Source of the DNA: Peptococcaceae bacterium
GTDB lineage: Bacteria > Bacillota > Peptococcia > DRI-13
Direction: 5' to 3'
Assembly (NCBI GenBank): GCA_020054815.1
Contig: JAIHAN010000002.1
Coordinates: 1 to 57,626 of the forward strand
DNA: 57,626 bases
In this document: positions 38,060 through 47,547 of the stretch, piece after piece
How positions within the stretch are numbered: the first letter of the stretch is position 1
Layout: each line of letters begins with the position of its first letter
Notes under the pieces: generated by a model
The model's input: only the letters and a program-made list of their open reading frames with translations
Told to the model about the DNA's origin: nothing
Database searches by the model: none
Made by a program: the position numbers and the translations under genes

Positions 38060-39748
38060 TTACGACTCCTTATTCCCCGTTTCTTTTTCGTAAGGATAAA
38101 CCTCCAGACCGCCTTCCAGGATTTTTACATTATTGAATCCTAATTCCTGGAGAATCTTGTAGGTCAGGTAGGCCCGTTTGCCCAGTTTACATACTACGAC
38201 AATCTCCTGGTCCGGATCCATTTCTTCGGCTTCCATGCGGACATAGCTCAAAGGAATATTATCGGAACCAGGCAGGTGAACACTCTTAAATTCATCTTCA
38301 ATACGCACATCTAAGAGGTAAGTATCCGGGTTTTCTTTGAGCTTGTCGGCCAACTCCTGGTAAGTGAGCCCGGAAAACTTCCCCGCCAGCTTGTTGGCCA
38401 TGACATGGGAAGCCACCAGGGTATTGGCCATGGCCATAGAAAAGGGAGGAGCATAAGCCAAATCCAGATTGCTTAAATCGTCAACAGTGGCCCCTAAAGA
38501 GATGGCTGTAACGTAGATATCAATGGGTTTATCTACTACGCCGTCCCCGACAATCTGAGCTCCCAAGATTTTACGGGTCTTTTTGTCTACCACCAGTTTC
38601 GTAATAATATCAGCGCAATCCTCGTAGAAATGGGACTTGTCATGGGTTGGCACCCAAACCATTTCCGGTTCAAAACCGGCCTTTTTGGCCTCTTCTACAG
38701 TGAGTCCTGTCCTGGCCCCATTCATGTGAAAGACTTTGACAATAGCTGTACCCAGGACACCCGGAAACTTTTCGGCTTTTTTGTCAAGGGCAATGTTGAT
38801 GCCGGCTATACGACCTGTTTTATTGGCTGTAGAACCCATGGGATACCAGACAGGTTTGCCGGTAAGCAGGTGGTAATTCTCGGCGCAATCCCCCACGGCA
38901 AAAATTCCCGGGATACTCGTTTCCTGGAAGGGGTCTACGGCAATAGCACCGGTAGGTCCAATCTTTATACCTGCCTCCCGGGCCAGCTCCACATTCGGCT
39001 TAATGCCCGTGGCTAAGACCACCAACTGGGCCGGTATTTCCTCATAAGGTAAACGGGCAGCCTGGACGTTACCTTCCTCGTTCCCGGTAAAGCCCACTAC
39101 TTTCGTACCCGTTCTTATTTTCAGGCCGCACTGGGCAATGTTGCGTGTGACGAAAAGAGCCATTTCCTGATCAAACCCCGGCATAATGGTGGGAGCCATT
39201 TCCACCAGGGTGGTTTTAATACCCTGCCGTACCAGGTTTTCCGCCGTTTCCAGGCCGATGAATCCTCCCCCTACCACCAGGGCCTCTTTAACAGTACCGC
39301 CCTCTACCAGCTTACGAATATTCTCCGCATCCAAAACGGTGCGTAAAGTAAAGATATTACCCAAATCTACTCCCGGTATGGGCGGTACAATGGGCGAAGC
39401 ACCTGTGGCCAGGACCAGGTAATCATAAGCATACTCTTTCTCCTGGTTTTTCTTTGAATCCGTAACAAGAACCTTTTTCTCGGCGGGAAGGATTTGGGTC
39501 ACTTCATGATTGACGAAAATCTGGATCCCCTGTTCCAGTTTGAACTCATGAGGGGCCCGCACTACCAGCTCCCGGCGCTCTTTCATCATACCCCCGATGT
39601 AATAGGGCAGCCCGCACCCGGCATAAGAAACATCTCCTTCGCGGGTAAAAATAAAAACTTCAAGATGGGGGTTTTCTCTTTTAGCTTTGCTGGCCGCCTT
39701 GGTCCCGGCTGCCACTCCCCCAATCACGATCAGCCGTTTTTTCTCCAC
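38060..39748 (-). CDS. CoA-disulfide reductase / NADH-dependent persulfide reductase with C-terminal rhodanese domain
   Basis: GGVAAGTKAASKAKRENP, SYAGCGLPYYIGG (catalytic Cys), rhodanese loop VVCKLGKRAY. GTG start at 39748 with SD gaggagg; the track's extra 40 N-terminal aa come from intergenic repeats. Confidence 0.9.
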   Translation of the reverse strand: MEKKRLIVIGGVAAGTKAASKAKRENPHLEVFIFTREGDVSYAGCGLPYYIGGMMKERRELVVRAPHEFKLEQGIQIFVNHEVTQILPAEKKVLVTDSKKNQEKEYAYDYLVLATGASPIVPPIPGVDLGNIFTLRTVLDAENIRKLVEGGTVKEALVVGGGFIGLETAENLVRQGIKTTLVEMAPTIMPGFDQEMALFVTRNIAQCGLKIRTGTKVVGFTGNEEGNVQAARLPYEEIPAQLVVLATGIKPNVELAREAGIKIGPTGAIAVDPFQETSIPGIFAVGDCAENYHLLTGKPVWYPMGSTANKTGRIAGINIALDKKAEKFPGVLGTAIVKVFHMNGARTGLTVEEAKKAGFEPEMVWVPTHDKSHFYEDCADIITKLVVDKKTRKILGAQIVGDGVVDKPIDIYVTAISLGATVDDLSNLDLAYAPPFSMAMANTLVASHVMANKLAGKFSGLTYQELADKLKENPDTYLLDVRIEDEFKSVHLPGSDNIPLSYVRMEAEEMDPDQEIVVVCKLGKRAYLTYKILQELGFNNVKILEGGLEVYPYEKETGNKES

Positions 39749-39774
39749 TCTATTTCCTCCTCTCTCTTCTATGA

Positions 39775-39895
39775 CTTCCGCTTTCCGACATCCGACATCC
39801 AATTTATCGGTGACCAGAGCCCAGTGTCCGGTTAATTTACTGGTCACTGGTAACAGGTCACCGGTCACGGAACGGAGCTGCCAACTATCAACTTA
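39775..39895. repeat. Composite heptamer-type repeat block (ccgacatccgacatcc; cagtgtccggt...ggtcactggtaacaggtcaccggtcacgg; aactatcaac)
   Basis: Direct inspection; overlaps the cbiA 3' end. Confidence 0.6.
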
Positions 39896-41262
39896 TACTG
39901 CCTGGCCTTCTCCACCAGGGCCGGCGCCCATTCCGGCGTGCTCAAGGCATGGATATGGGTATAGGTGGCAAAGGTATTCTTATAGGTTAAGCCCTCCAGC
40001 TTTCCGGTAATACCGTTCCCCCGTTCCAGGCTGCAGGAGAGGCTTGTCATTTGTTCATCCAGGTTGATGACCTTAGAATGATGGAACTTGTGTCCCACCA
40101 CCAGGCAGCCCTGGGGATAAAAAGAAGATTTCTCTCCCACCCGCATGGCCACATACCCGTGGGCCTGGGGTTTATCACCAAAGACCGTATCACAGGCCAA
40201 AGCCCCCACCATGGCATAGGTCTGTCCATGTATCCGGATGGAGCGGGTCAAATACATGAGTCCGCCGCACTCGGCATAAACGGGCAGTCCCTTTTCAATT
40301 AAATCTTTAATATTCTTCCTTAAGGACTGGTTAGCTTCCAGTTCCTTGGCAAACATTTCGGGGAAACCCCCACCGATGTATAAACCATGGACTTCCGGCA
40401 ATTCCGGCTGACTGAAGCTGTCTACAAAAACCAGTTCAGCTCCGGCCCTTTCCAGCGCTTCTAAATTCTCGGGATAGTAGAAAGAAAAGGCTGCATCCTT
40501 CAAGACCCCAATTCTTACTTTATCTAACGTGATCTCTGTCGCTGCAGACACGGACAGGGGTAAGTCTTCCTGATTCCGGGCAATCTCCAGGAGTTTGGGT
40601 ATGTCTACATTTTCCTTGATTAAATTGGCTGCCCTTATTCTCAAATCCTGGGCAGCGGAATTTTCCTGGGTTGGCACCAAACCCAGATGCCTTTCGGGCA
40701 ATTCCAGCCATTTTTCTTTGGGTACTGCTCCCAGCACCGGCACGGGACAATAATCAGCGATGGCTTTCCGCAGTTTACTTTCATGGCGGGGATTGGCCAC
40801 TTTATTTAGAATAACCCCCACCACATTTAATTCCGGGTCGAAATGCACAAACCCGTTCACCAGAGCGGCTACACTGCGGGTCATGCGTTCCGTACTGACA
40901 ACCAAAATTACTGGACTTTTCGTTATTTTGGCTAATTCCGCCGTAGAGCCTTCTCCCCGGTCCCCCAGGCCATCATATAACCCCATAGCGCCTTCAATCA
41001 CGGCAATATCCGCCTGAGAACCTTTTCTCGCCAGGGAATCTATGATCACTTCTGGTTTCATTAAATATGGGTCCAGGTTACGGCAGGGCATCCCTGCAGC
41101 CACCGTTAACCAGCCGGGATCAATATAGTCGGGCCCTTTTTTAAAAGGCTGCACCTTTAACCCCTCCAGGCTTAGGGCTGCCACCAGGCCAAAAACTACC
41201 GTAGTCTTTCCGGAGCGGCCATGGGAAGCCGATAAAAGCAAACGGGGTACTTTAACGTTCAT
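39865..41262 (-). CDS. Cobyrinate a,c-diamide synthase family; likely DsrN-type siroheme amidase given context
   Basis: SHGRSGKTTVVFGLVAAL, KKGPDYIDPGWL, class-I GATase GGGFPE, YAECGGLMYL. Confidence 0.88.
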   Translation of the reverse strand: MNVKVPRLLLSASHGRSGKTTVVFGLVAALSLEGLKVQPFKKGPDYIDPGWLTVAAGMPCRNLDPYLMKPEVIIDSLARKGSQADIAVIEGAMGLYDGLGDRGEGSTAELAKITKSPVILVVSTERMTRSVAALVNGFVHFDPELNVVGVILNKVANPRHESKLRKAIADYCPVPVLGAVPKEKWLELPERHLGLVPTQENSAAQDLRIRAANLIKENVDIPKLLEIARNQEDLPLSVSAATEITLDKVRIGVLKDAAFSFYYPENLEALERAGAELVFVDSFSQPELPEVHGLYIGGGFPEMFAKELEANQSLRKNIKDLIEKGLPVYAECGGLMYLTRSIRIHGQTYAMVGALACDTVFGDKPQAHGYVAMRVGEKSSFYPQGCLVVGHKFHHSKVINLDEQMTSLSCSLERGNGITGKLEGLTYKNTFATYTHIHALSTPEWAPALVEKARQYKLIVGSSVP

Positions 41263-41345
41263 GTATATATCACCTATTTCTGTTTAACTTGTATCACATT
41301 TACATCATAGCTTGTAAAGTCCCCATGCACAATATAATCTTGCCT

Positions 41346-41425
41346 TCAGTGACCAGTGTCCAGTGACCAGAAATTAATAGTCTAATTTATGTTCACTTCT
41401 CCTGGACTCCGGTCACCGGCCACAG
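41346..41425. repeat. Heptamer-period repeat (cagtgac cagtgtc cagtgac cag) and ggtcaccggccac
   Basis: Direct inspection. Confidence 0.6.
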
Positions 41426-41430
41426 AGAAA

Positions 41431-41462
41431 AGAACAGCCAGTACTAACCGTACTGGCTGTTC
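41431..41462 (-). terminator. Terminator after dsrC
   Basis: aacagccagtac-ggtta-gtactggctgttcttttc, 12-bp perfect stem. Confidence 0.85.
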
Positions 41463-41474
41463 TTTTGTTTTAAA

Positions 41475-41795
41475 TTAAACGCAACCTGTGGGTTTGGGTA
41501 AACCAGCCAGTTTACATGCACCTTTGGCGGGGCCAGTGGGGAACAGGTCATAAATTTCCTTTAAGCTGAAACCTGTTTCCTTAGTGAGTTTTCTAATCAT
41601 AGGTGCAATACCAAACTGGAGATAGTAGTTGCGGAGATAATTGATGACTTTCCAGTGGTCTTCAGTTAATTCACCGGTGACCTCTTCTGTAGGAGCTAAA
41701 GCTTTAGCTACAGCTTCGTTCCAAAGATCAGGGTTTACCATGAAACCATCCTCATCAAGTTCTATCACAACACCATTTACTTCAATACTTGCCAT
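41475..41795 (-). CDS. dsrC: DsrC/TusE-family sulfur-carrier protein with both conserved Cys
   Basis: C-terminal arm GACKLAGLPKPTGCV (Cys-X10-Cys), ELTEDHWKVINYLRNYY. Confidence 0.95.
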   Translation of the reverse strand: MASIEVNGVVIELDEDGFMVNPDLWNEAVAKALAPTEEVTGELTEDHWKVINYLRNYYLQFGIAPMIRKLTKETGFSLKEIYDLFPTGPAKGACKLAGLPKPTGCV

Positions 41796-41819
41796 AAGAC
41801 AACACCTCACTGTTTTTTA

Positions 41820-43175
41820 TTATTCTAAAACTAAGGCATAACCAACCAAATCCATGAGCCCGCCAATCTTAAAGCCGGGAACTTCTTTCTCATAACCTTC
41901 GAAGGCTACAGGGAACTGGGCTTTACAGATTGAGCAAGGTGCACAGAGATAATTGGCGCCTGTAGCTCTCACCTGGTCCCGTTTAACTTGAGTGACCTTT
42001 TTTCGCCACTCAATCATTTCTTCCATGAGGATGCCCCCACCGGAGCCACAGCAGAAATTCTTCTCCCGGTTAGGATACATCTCCACGAAATTATTGACAC
42101 AGGCTCTTAGTACAATACGGGGTTCCTCCATGAGATTACTGGAACGCACCGCATTGCAGGGATCGTGTAAAGTAACAATTTTGTCATCGTTTTTGGAAGG
42201 ATCAAGCTTAAGCTGACCCCGCTGGATGGCTGCTGCAGCTTCTTCGATGATATGGGTGATTTCAAAGGGTACAGGCCCGCTTAAACTGGGTGTGTACATT
42301 CTGGCAGCCCGCCAGCCGTGTCCACACTCCCCCTGCACAACTTTTTTAACCCCCAGTTTCTTAGCAATCCTAACCAGACGGTTATTATGGGACTTCATAG
42401 TGAAGTCATGGTCAAAGAAGAGCCCAAAATTACCTGCTTCCAGAATCTCGGAAGAGATAGTCCAGTTGGCCCCGATAGCATGGAAGAATTTTGCCGCTCC
42501 CACCATGGTATCAAAGTTGGTAAAAAAGTCGGCAGAAGAAGGAACATACAGGATTTCAGCCTTTTGGTCCACGGGTATTTTGACATCAACACCCGTTTCC
42601 TCTCTGATCTCATCTTCAATAAATTCACAGCTGTCAATGCAGGCCCCTTTGGGTATGCCCATGTTATTCCCAGTCTTATCTACCTGCTTGGCGATACTCA
42701 TATGAAACTTGGGTACGAGACCAAGATACACCAGGATTTGTCGCGCCATGATGGTAACTTCTGCCGTATCTATGCCCAGGGGACAGAATACGGCACAGCG
42801 CCGGCATTCGTTGCACTGGTAGAAATAGTTAACCCATTTTTCCAGGAGTTCATCATCAAGTTCCCTGGCACCGACGAAACTTCCCAGGAGCTTTCCGCCG
42901 GCAGTAAAATACTTTTTATAAACAGCCCTCATCAAATCAGCTCTGGCTGCAGGTATATTATCAGGATCACCTGTACCAAGGTAAACGTGGCACTCTTTGG
43001 CACAACGCCCGCACTTGGTACAGTTTTCCATGGCCATCACCACAGCCCGGCACTGGTTTTTCATTCTCTCAAAGAGCTGTTTGGTTCTTTCTACTCTTTT
43101 CTCAGGTTCCGTTGTGGTAACCGGAATGGGATGCAAGTCAGTTTCCAAATGAATGATGGTTTTAATAGCTGACAC
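41820..43175 (-). CDS. dsrK: DsrK-like heterodisulfide-reductase-type Fe-S subunit
   Basis: Two 4Fe-4S motifs (CTKCGRCAKEC, CNECRRCAVFC) and CCG motif NFCCGSGGG; in dsr cluster. Confidence 0.92.
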   Translation of the reverse strand: MSAIKTIIHLETDLHPIPVTTTEPEKRVERTKQLFERMKNQCRAVVMAMENCTKCGRCAKECHVYLGTGDPDNIPAARADLMRAVYKKYFTAGGKLLGSFVGARELDDELLEKWVNYFYQCNECRRCAVFCPLGIDTAEVTIMARQILVYLGLVPKFHMSIAKQVDKTGNNMGIPKGACIDSCEFIEDEIREETGVDVKIPVDQKAEILYVPSSADFFTNFDTMVGAAKFFHAIGANWTISSEILEAGNFGLFFDHDFTMKSHNNRLVRIAKKLGVKKVVQGECGHGWRAARMYTPSLSGPVPFEITHIIEEAAAAIQRGQLKLDPSKNDDKIVTLHDPCNAVRSSNLMEEPRIVLRACVNNFVEMYPNREKNFCCGSGGGILMEEMIEWRKKVTQVKRDQVRATGANYLCAPCSICKAQFPVAFEGYEKEVPGFKIGGLMDLVGYALVLE

Positions 43176-43947
43176 CCCCTTTTTGAGTTGTGACCACCTT
43201 GGCAGAGGTTCCTTTTTCCACTTTCAGAGAAGCAGGTTTCGGGGGCGCTATTTTCGTAGAAATAGCCTGCGTATAGAAAGTACCGATAAAATGGAAAAGC
43301 TTACTAAAGGGGAAATAAATCAGAAGGATCATGACCAGAGTAAAGTGCAGGACAAACCAGCCGTTAGAAGGTAAAGCAACCGGTGAAAAACTTAAAATTC
43401 CTATGACAAAATTTTTGGCCTCTACGTATTCTAACGGCGCCAGGAACCGCATGTAATTCCCGGTAAAGGCGATTGCCAATAAGAGAATAGCATCAAAATA
43501 ATCACTGGGATCAGAGATTTTCTTCACTTCTAAAATGGTTAAACGTCGGATTAAAAGGTAAATGAGTCCGACAAACATGAAGATTCCGGCAACTGAACCA
43601 AGGATATGGGACAACTCTTTGGACAATTCTACGGAAGTCCCGAAATAAATGAATTGTTTTCCTTCAAAGGGGATACCCACCAGGTGTCCTCCCAGAGCAA
43701 GGAATAAACCGATGTGAAAAAACCAGGAGCCAAACCAGAGGGCCTTATCAGTATTAAAAATCTTTTTAAAGAAGATGGCTTCCGTGGCAATTTCCACGAC
43801 GACGTCTTTGGTTGTTTCCGGGGCAGGATACAAAACCTGTTCATGGGGTATGGGAGCACTGTTCCATCTCCCTATACGATAAATCAAACCTACCACAAAG
43901 CAGGTTACAGCCAGATAAGGAAGAATTCGTCCAATAAAAAACTCCAT
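43162..43947 (-). CDS. dsrM: DsrM-like cytochrome b (NarI-type) membrane subunit
   Basis: Multi-TM with conserved His; adjacent to and overlapping dsrK. Confidence 0.9.
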   Translation of the reverse strand: MEFFIGRILPYLAVTCFVVGLIYRIGRWNSAPIPHEQVLYPAPETTKDVVVEIATEAIFFKKIFNTDKALWFGSWFFHIGLFLALGGHLVGIPFEGKQFIYFGTSVELSKELSHILGSVAGIFMFVGLIYLLIRRLTILEVKKISDPSDYFDAILLLAIAFTGNYMRFLAPLEYVEAKNFVIGILSFSPVALPSNGWFVLHFTLVMILLIYFPFSKLFHFIGTFYTQAISTKIAPPKPASLKVEKGTSAKVVTTQKGGVSY

Positions 43948-43985
43948 ATTTCACCTCCGGGGGTATTACTCACCCTGGGCAATTA

Positions 43986-44147
43986 TTACTTGCTGTACTC
44001 TTCCAGTATTACCTCAATGGCTTCAATGGCCATGGCCAGTCCCTCGGCCATGCCTTTTTTGTATTCATTTGACTTGTAGGCTCTCATCTCATTAAGAATA
44101 GGTTTATACATAGCCAAAAAATCTTTCAGGGCTTCTTCTAAAGTCAT
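43986..44147 (-). CDS. Uncharacterised 53-aa protein in dsr cluster
   Basis: MTLEEALKDFLAMYKPILNEMRAYKSNEYKKGMAEGLAMAIEAIEVILEEYSK*; SD-like gggagaag upstream; co-directional between dsrD and dsrM. Below the ORF-track length cutoff. Confidence 0.65.
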   Translation of the reverse strand: MTLEEALKDFLAMYKPILNEMRAYKSNEYKKGMAEGLAMAIEAIEVILEEYSK

Positions 44148-44281
44148 AGCTGTCTTCTCCCCAAGTTTTTAAGCTTAGGTTTTCCCAACGATGGTAAATA
44201 TAATACTTTAACACCGGTATTCAAGCCTACTGATATGTTAAAGTACGGGACCGCCGCCCAGGAAGCAGCGGCCCGGAAATG

Positions 44282-44488
44282 TCATTCTTTACCCTTTATT
44301 CTGACGTATGATGTGCCCAGATAGAGGAATTCAAGAATATCTTCTTTGGCCAACTCGTTAATTACTTTGTCTACGTCACGCTTAACAGCGCCAATGGCTG
44401 TAGCGATGTCTTTATTCTTAGCCTTGTCAACCTTGTTGAGATATTCAAGGATTTTGGCCCGCAATTCCTCATTTGTAAATTCAGCCAT
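44282..44488 (-). CDS. dsrD: DsrD winged-helix protein
   Basis: 68 aa, EELRAKILEYLNKVDKAKNKDIATAIGAVKRDVDKVINELAKED; directly after dsrB. Confidence 0.93.
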   Translation of the reverse strand: MAEFTNEELRAKILEYLNKVDKAKNKDIATAIGAVKRDVDKVINELAKEDILEFLYLGTSYVRIKGKE

Positions 44489-44507
44489 TTTTTACACCAC
44501 CTATTTT

Positions 44508-45587
44508 TTAGTACTTAAAGTTAGTGGTTGTTCTGAAGGTGGGCACGGAGAAAATAAAGTCGTCGATATGCTTGTCGGTGAAAGGCAGATTGGCCATTTC
44601 AAAGAATTTTTCCCAGCCAATTCTTTCTATCCACTCGCCGTAACGCTCACCTTTACGAGCATCCTTCACCCAAATCTCCACCAGGTTACGAATAGCAACT
44701 ACTAATTCATCCCATCTGGGCGGAGTATTGGGTACCCAGGGAATAGCCAGCCTGGAGAAAGCAGGACCGCTCCTGGCATTTGCTACTTTTCCGCCTACGA
44801 AGATGGCCACACCATCGTTGACAGGGTCCATAATTTTCATGGAAGGACATACTGTATAGCAGTTACCGCAGTACATACATTTCTCTTCGTTGACCATAAC
44901 GCTCTTGGCTTTGGGATTGGGACGGATAGCTCCAGTAGGACAGCTGGCAATAACGTTAGGTATTTCACAGCCCTTAGCGACACCGGCATCATCAATGGTG
45001 GGAACGGTTCTATGAATTCCTACAAAAGCGATGTCGGAGCAGTGAACAGCACCGCACATGTTCAAGCAGCAGGCCATGGAAATTTTTAGTTTAGCAGGAA
45101 GATCGTCTTTTTTGAAATACTCAAAGAGATCATCCATTACTGCTTTCACGGGGCCGGAAGCATCGGTAGCCGCACTGTGGCAGTGAATCCAGCCCTGGGT
45201 ATGGATAATATTGTTGAGACAGTCGCCGGTACCGCCGACAGGATAGCCTTTGGCCTCTAACTCAGCAATCAGTGGTTCGATATTAGCAGGGTCAGAGAGT
45301 AAAAACTCCACGTTATGACGGCTGGTGAAGCGCAGATGCCCTCCGCTGTATTTGTCTGCCAGGTCTGCATACTCTCTGATGGTAACAATACTCAAAAGGC
45401 GGGGTGAACCGGCTCTTACGGTGTATAACTCAGCCCCGTTCTCGGATACATGCTTCAATACGCCGGGTTTGATCTTTTCATGATACTTCCATTTGCCATA
45501 GTTTTCTTTGATGATTTCGGGAAGCATATCATAGTAATAAGGAGGTCCAATGTCTGTTTTAGGCTTTTTTACAGGTACGCTACACAT
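44508..45587 (-). CDS. dsrB: Dissimilatory sulfite reductase beta subunit
   Basis: [20 protein letters not shown], ferredoxin motif [12 protein letters not shown]. Confidence 0.96.
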   Translation of the reverse strand: MCSVPVKKPKTDIGPPYYYDMLPEIIKENYGKWKYHEKIKPGVLKHVSENGAELYTVRAGSPRLLSIVTIREYADLADKYSGGHLRFTSRHNVEFLLSDPANIEPLIAELEAKGYPVGGTGDCLNNIIHTQGWIHCHSAATDASGPVKAVMDDLFEYFKKDDLPAKLKISMACCLNMCGAVHCSDIAFVGIHRTVPTIDDAGVAKGCEIPNVIASCPTGAIRPNPKAKSVMVNEEKCMYCGNCYTVCPSMKIMDPVNDGVAIFVGGKVANARSGPAFSRLAIPWVPNTPPRWDELVVAIRNLVEIWVKDARKGERYGEWIERIGWEKFFEMANLPFTDKHIDDFIFSVPTFRTTTNFKY

Positions 45588-46831
45588 TATTTCTCCACCT
45601 CCGCTCCGGCAGCAGCTTCTGCCTCAGCATCGCCGCTGGCACTGGATATAATTTCATCAGGCCACCAGAAGAAATAGGGGTTGGCTCTGGGGTGTTTGAC
45701 CATCTGAGGTACGGGTGGTAAGCCAACGGCTTTCAGGAATTCCCTCATGCCCTTTCTGTAGATCAACTCGCCCACTCTTTCACGTACCTTACCGTTTTCA
45801 TCCCACCATTCCCAGATGCGCTCGATGAGATCTTTCAGTTCTGCATAATCGTCTTCTTTTTCCAGTTTCATGAAGGGAACAATAACCCAGGATAAGAAGG
45901 CCGACTGCACAATCGTAGCTTTACCGCCGATCAAGATGGTAGCGCCTGTTTCCTTACCAATGCGTAAAGCTTTGGGCATCTTGTTGATACAGTGCATACA
46001 TCTTACACAGTTAGGATTGTCTACAGTAAACTCTTGAATTTCAGCGTTGTAAGTGCAAGCCTGGCTGGGGCACTTGTCTACAACCAGACCTTGGATATCA
46101 TAACCCTGAGCAGCATATTCCTTAACAGCTTCTTGATCAATACGAATGGCATCCCGCCAGGTACCGATGATAGAAAGATCTGCCCGGGCAATGGAGGCTA
46201 CACAGTCGTTGGCACAGCCCGAAATCTTAATTTTAAATTTATAGGGAAAACTGGGTCTGTGTAAATAATCCTGGAAGGTGTTGGTTAAATTGTGGCAAAG
46301 GTCTAAAGTATCGATACAGGCATTCTGGCAGCGGGCAGGACCTGCGCAGCAGCTGGGAGTTCTCATATTAGAACCGGAACCGCCCAGGTCAAAACCAGCC
46401 TCAGAGAGATCATTGAAGCAGGGTTGGAGATGTTCGGTGGTAGTACCGAGTAAGATTGCATCCCCGGTAGCACCGTGCATGTTGGTAAGACCGCTACCAT
46501 GCTTTTCCCAGATATCACAAAGAGTTCTTAACGCGTCACTGGTGTAATACCAACCACTGGGCTGGTTCACTCGCATGGTGTGGAATTCCCTTACTTCAGG
46601 AAATTCTTCGGGTAAATCGGTATATCTACCGATTACACCTCCACCATAACCAGTTACCCCTACGATACCACCATGTTTCCAGTGACCGGTTTTGTCTTCG
46701 TAGGAGCGTTCCAGGAGATCCAGGAGTTCCGCCGTCTTGGAGTTATGGGCTGATTTCTCCATCTCTTTGACGAAACTAGGCCAAGGACCTTTTTTCAGCT
46801 CCTCTAAAAGAGGCCTTTTCTTTTCAGACAA
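45587..46831 (-). CDS. dsrA: Dissimilatory sulfite reductase alpha subunit
   Basis: [64 protein letters not shown]. Confidence 0.97.
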   Translation of the reverse strand: MSEKKRPLLEELKKGPWPSFVKEMEKSAHNSKTAELLDLLERSYEDKTGHWKHGGIVGVTGYGGGVIGRYTDLPEEFPEVREFHTMRVNQPSGWYYTSDALRTLCDIWEKHGSGLTNMHGATGDAILLGTTTEHLQPCFNDLSEAGFDLGGSGSNMRTPSCCAGPARCQNACIDTLDLCHNLTNTFQDYLHRPSFPYKFKIKISGCANDCVASIARADLSIIGTWRDAIRIDQEAVKEYAAQGYDIQGLVVDKCPSQACTYNAEIQEFTVDNPNCVRCMHCINKMPKALRIGKETGATILIGGKATIVQSAFLSWVIVPFMKLEKEDDYAELKDLIERIWEWWDENGKVRERVGELIYRKGMREFLKAVGLPPVPQMVKHPRANPYFFWWPDEIISSASGDAEAEAAAGAEVEK

Positions 46832-46918
46832 ATTAAACCCACCTTTCCTTGATAACTTTATTTTAAATAGTAATGATATTTTTACTATTTAGTACAGGAA
46901 AGTTTATCTTTCCTCAGT

Positions 46919-47107
46919 TTATAGTTCACGAATTTCCACAGCACCGTTAGGGCACATAGCAACACAGCTTTCGCAGCCCAGGCATTCATCGGAGCCATTG
47001 GGAAGGTCGGCTTTGTCACCTACTAATTCAATGATTTGCGCAGGACATGCATTGGCACAGGCGCTGCAGCCGTCACATTTGTCCTGGTCAATGGTTACTA
47101 AATACAT
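46919..47107 (-). CDS. 2[4Fe-4S] ferredoxin
   Basis: CDGCSACANACP and CLGCESCVAMCP; upstream of dsrA. Confidence 0.93.
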   Translation of the reverse strand: MYLVTIDQDKCDGCSACANACPAQIIELVGDKADLPNGSDECLGCESCVAMCPNGAVEIREL

Positions 47108-47518
47108 TTTATACTCCTCCTTTTCTGAGTATATAAAAATAAAAGCACAGGAAGTTAAATGGTTAGTTCCAAATAGTACTAAGTTCCTGAAATCAACCTT
47201 TAATCACCTATGGCTTTGTCTTGATTATATGCTATTGTTTCTCTCTCCCAACACCCCCCAGATAGGCCATTTTGTGAAATCAGGCACACTCAAATCTAGT
47301 ACTTTTTGGCCATAAATATATTTTATGAACTTGACATAACCCTTTGATAGTGAGGTTTTCGGCAATCTATAAGGTTCTATGTTTACCGTACGATAACACA
47401 ATGTAGTACTTATTTACCATTTTTGTTCTCGCCTTTTTGCACTTACTCGTCCAAAAACGCTACCTAATCTTTATAATGATTATTTATAGAGTACATAAAC
47501 GGTCTTTGCGATGGAAAA

Positions 47519-47547
47519 AACCGCCCAGTTCATGAACTAGACGGTTT
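47519..47547 (-). terminator. Terminator overlapping the response-regulator stop codon
   Basis: aaaccgtcTAGttcatgaactgggcggttttttcc; the TAG stop lies in the 5' arm. Confidence 0.7.

Noticed and set aside
42318-43172. 284-aa plus-strand ORF
   Set aside because: Antisense shadow of dsrK, whose Fe-S motifs are unambiguous; no family resemblance or RBS support.
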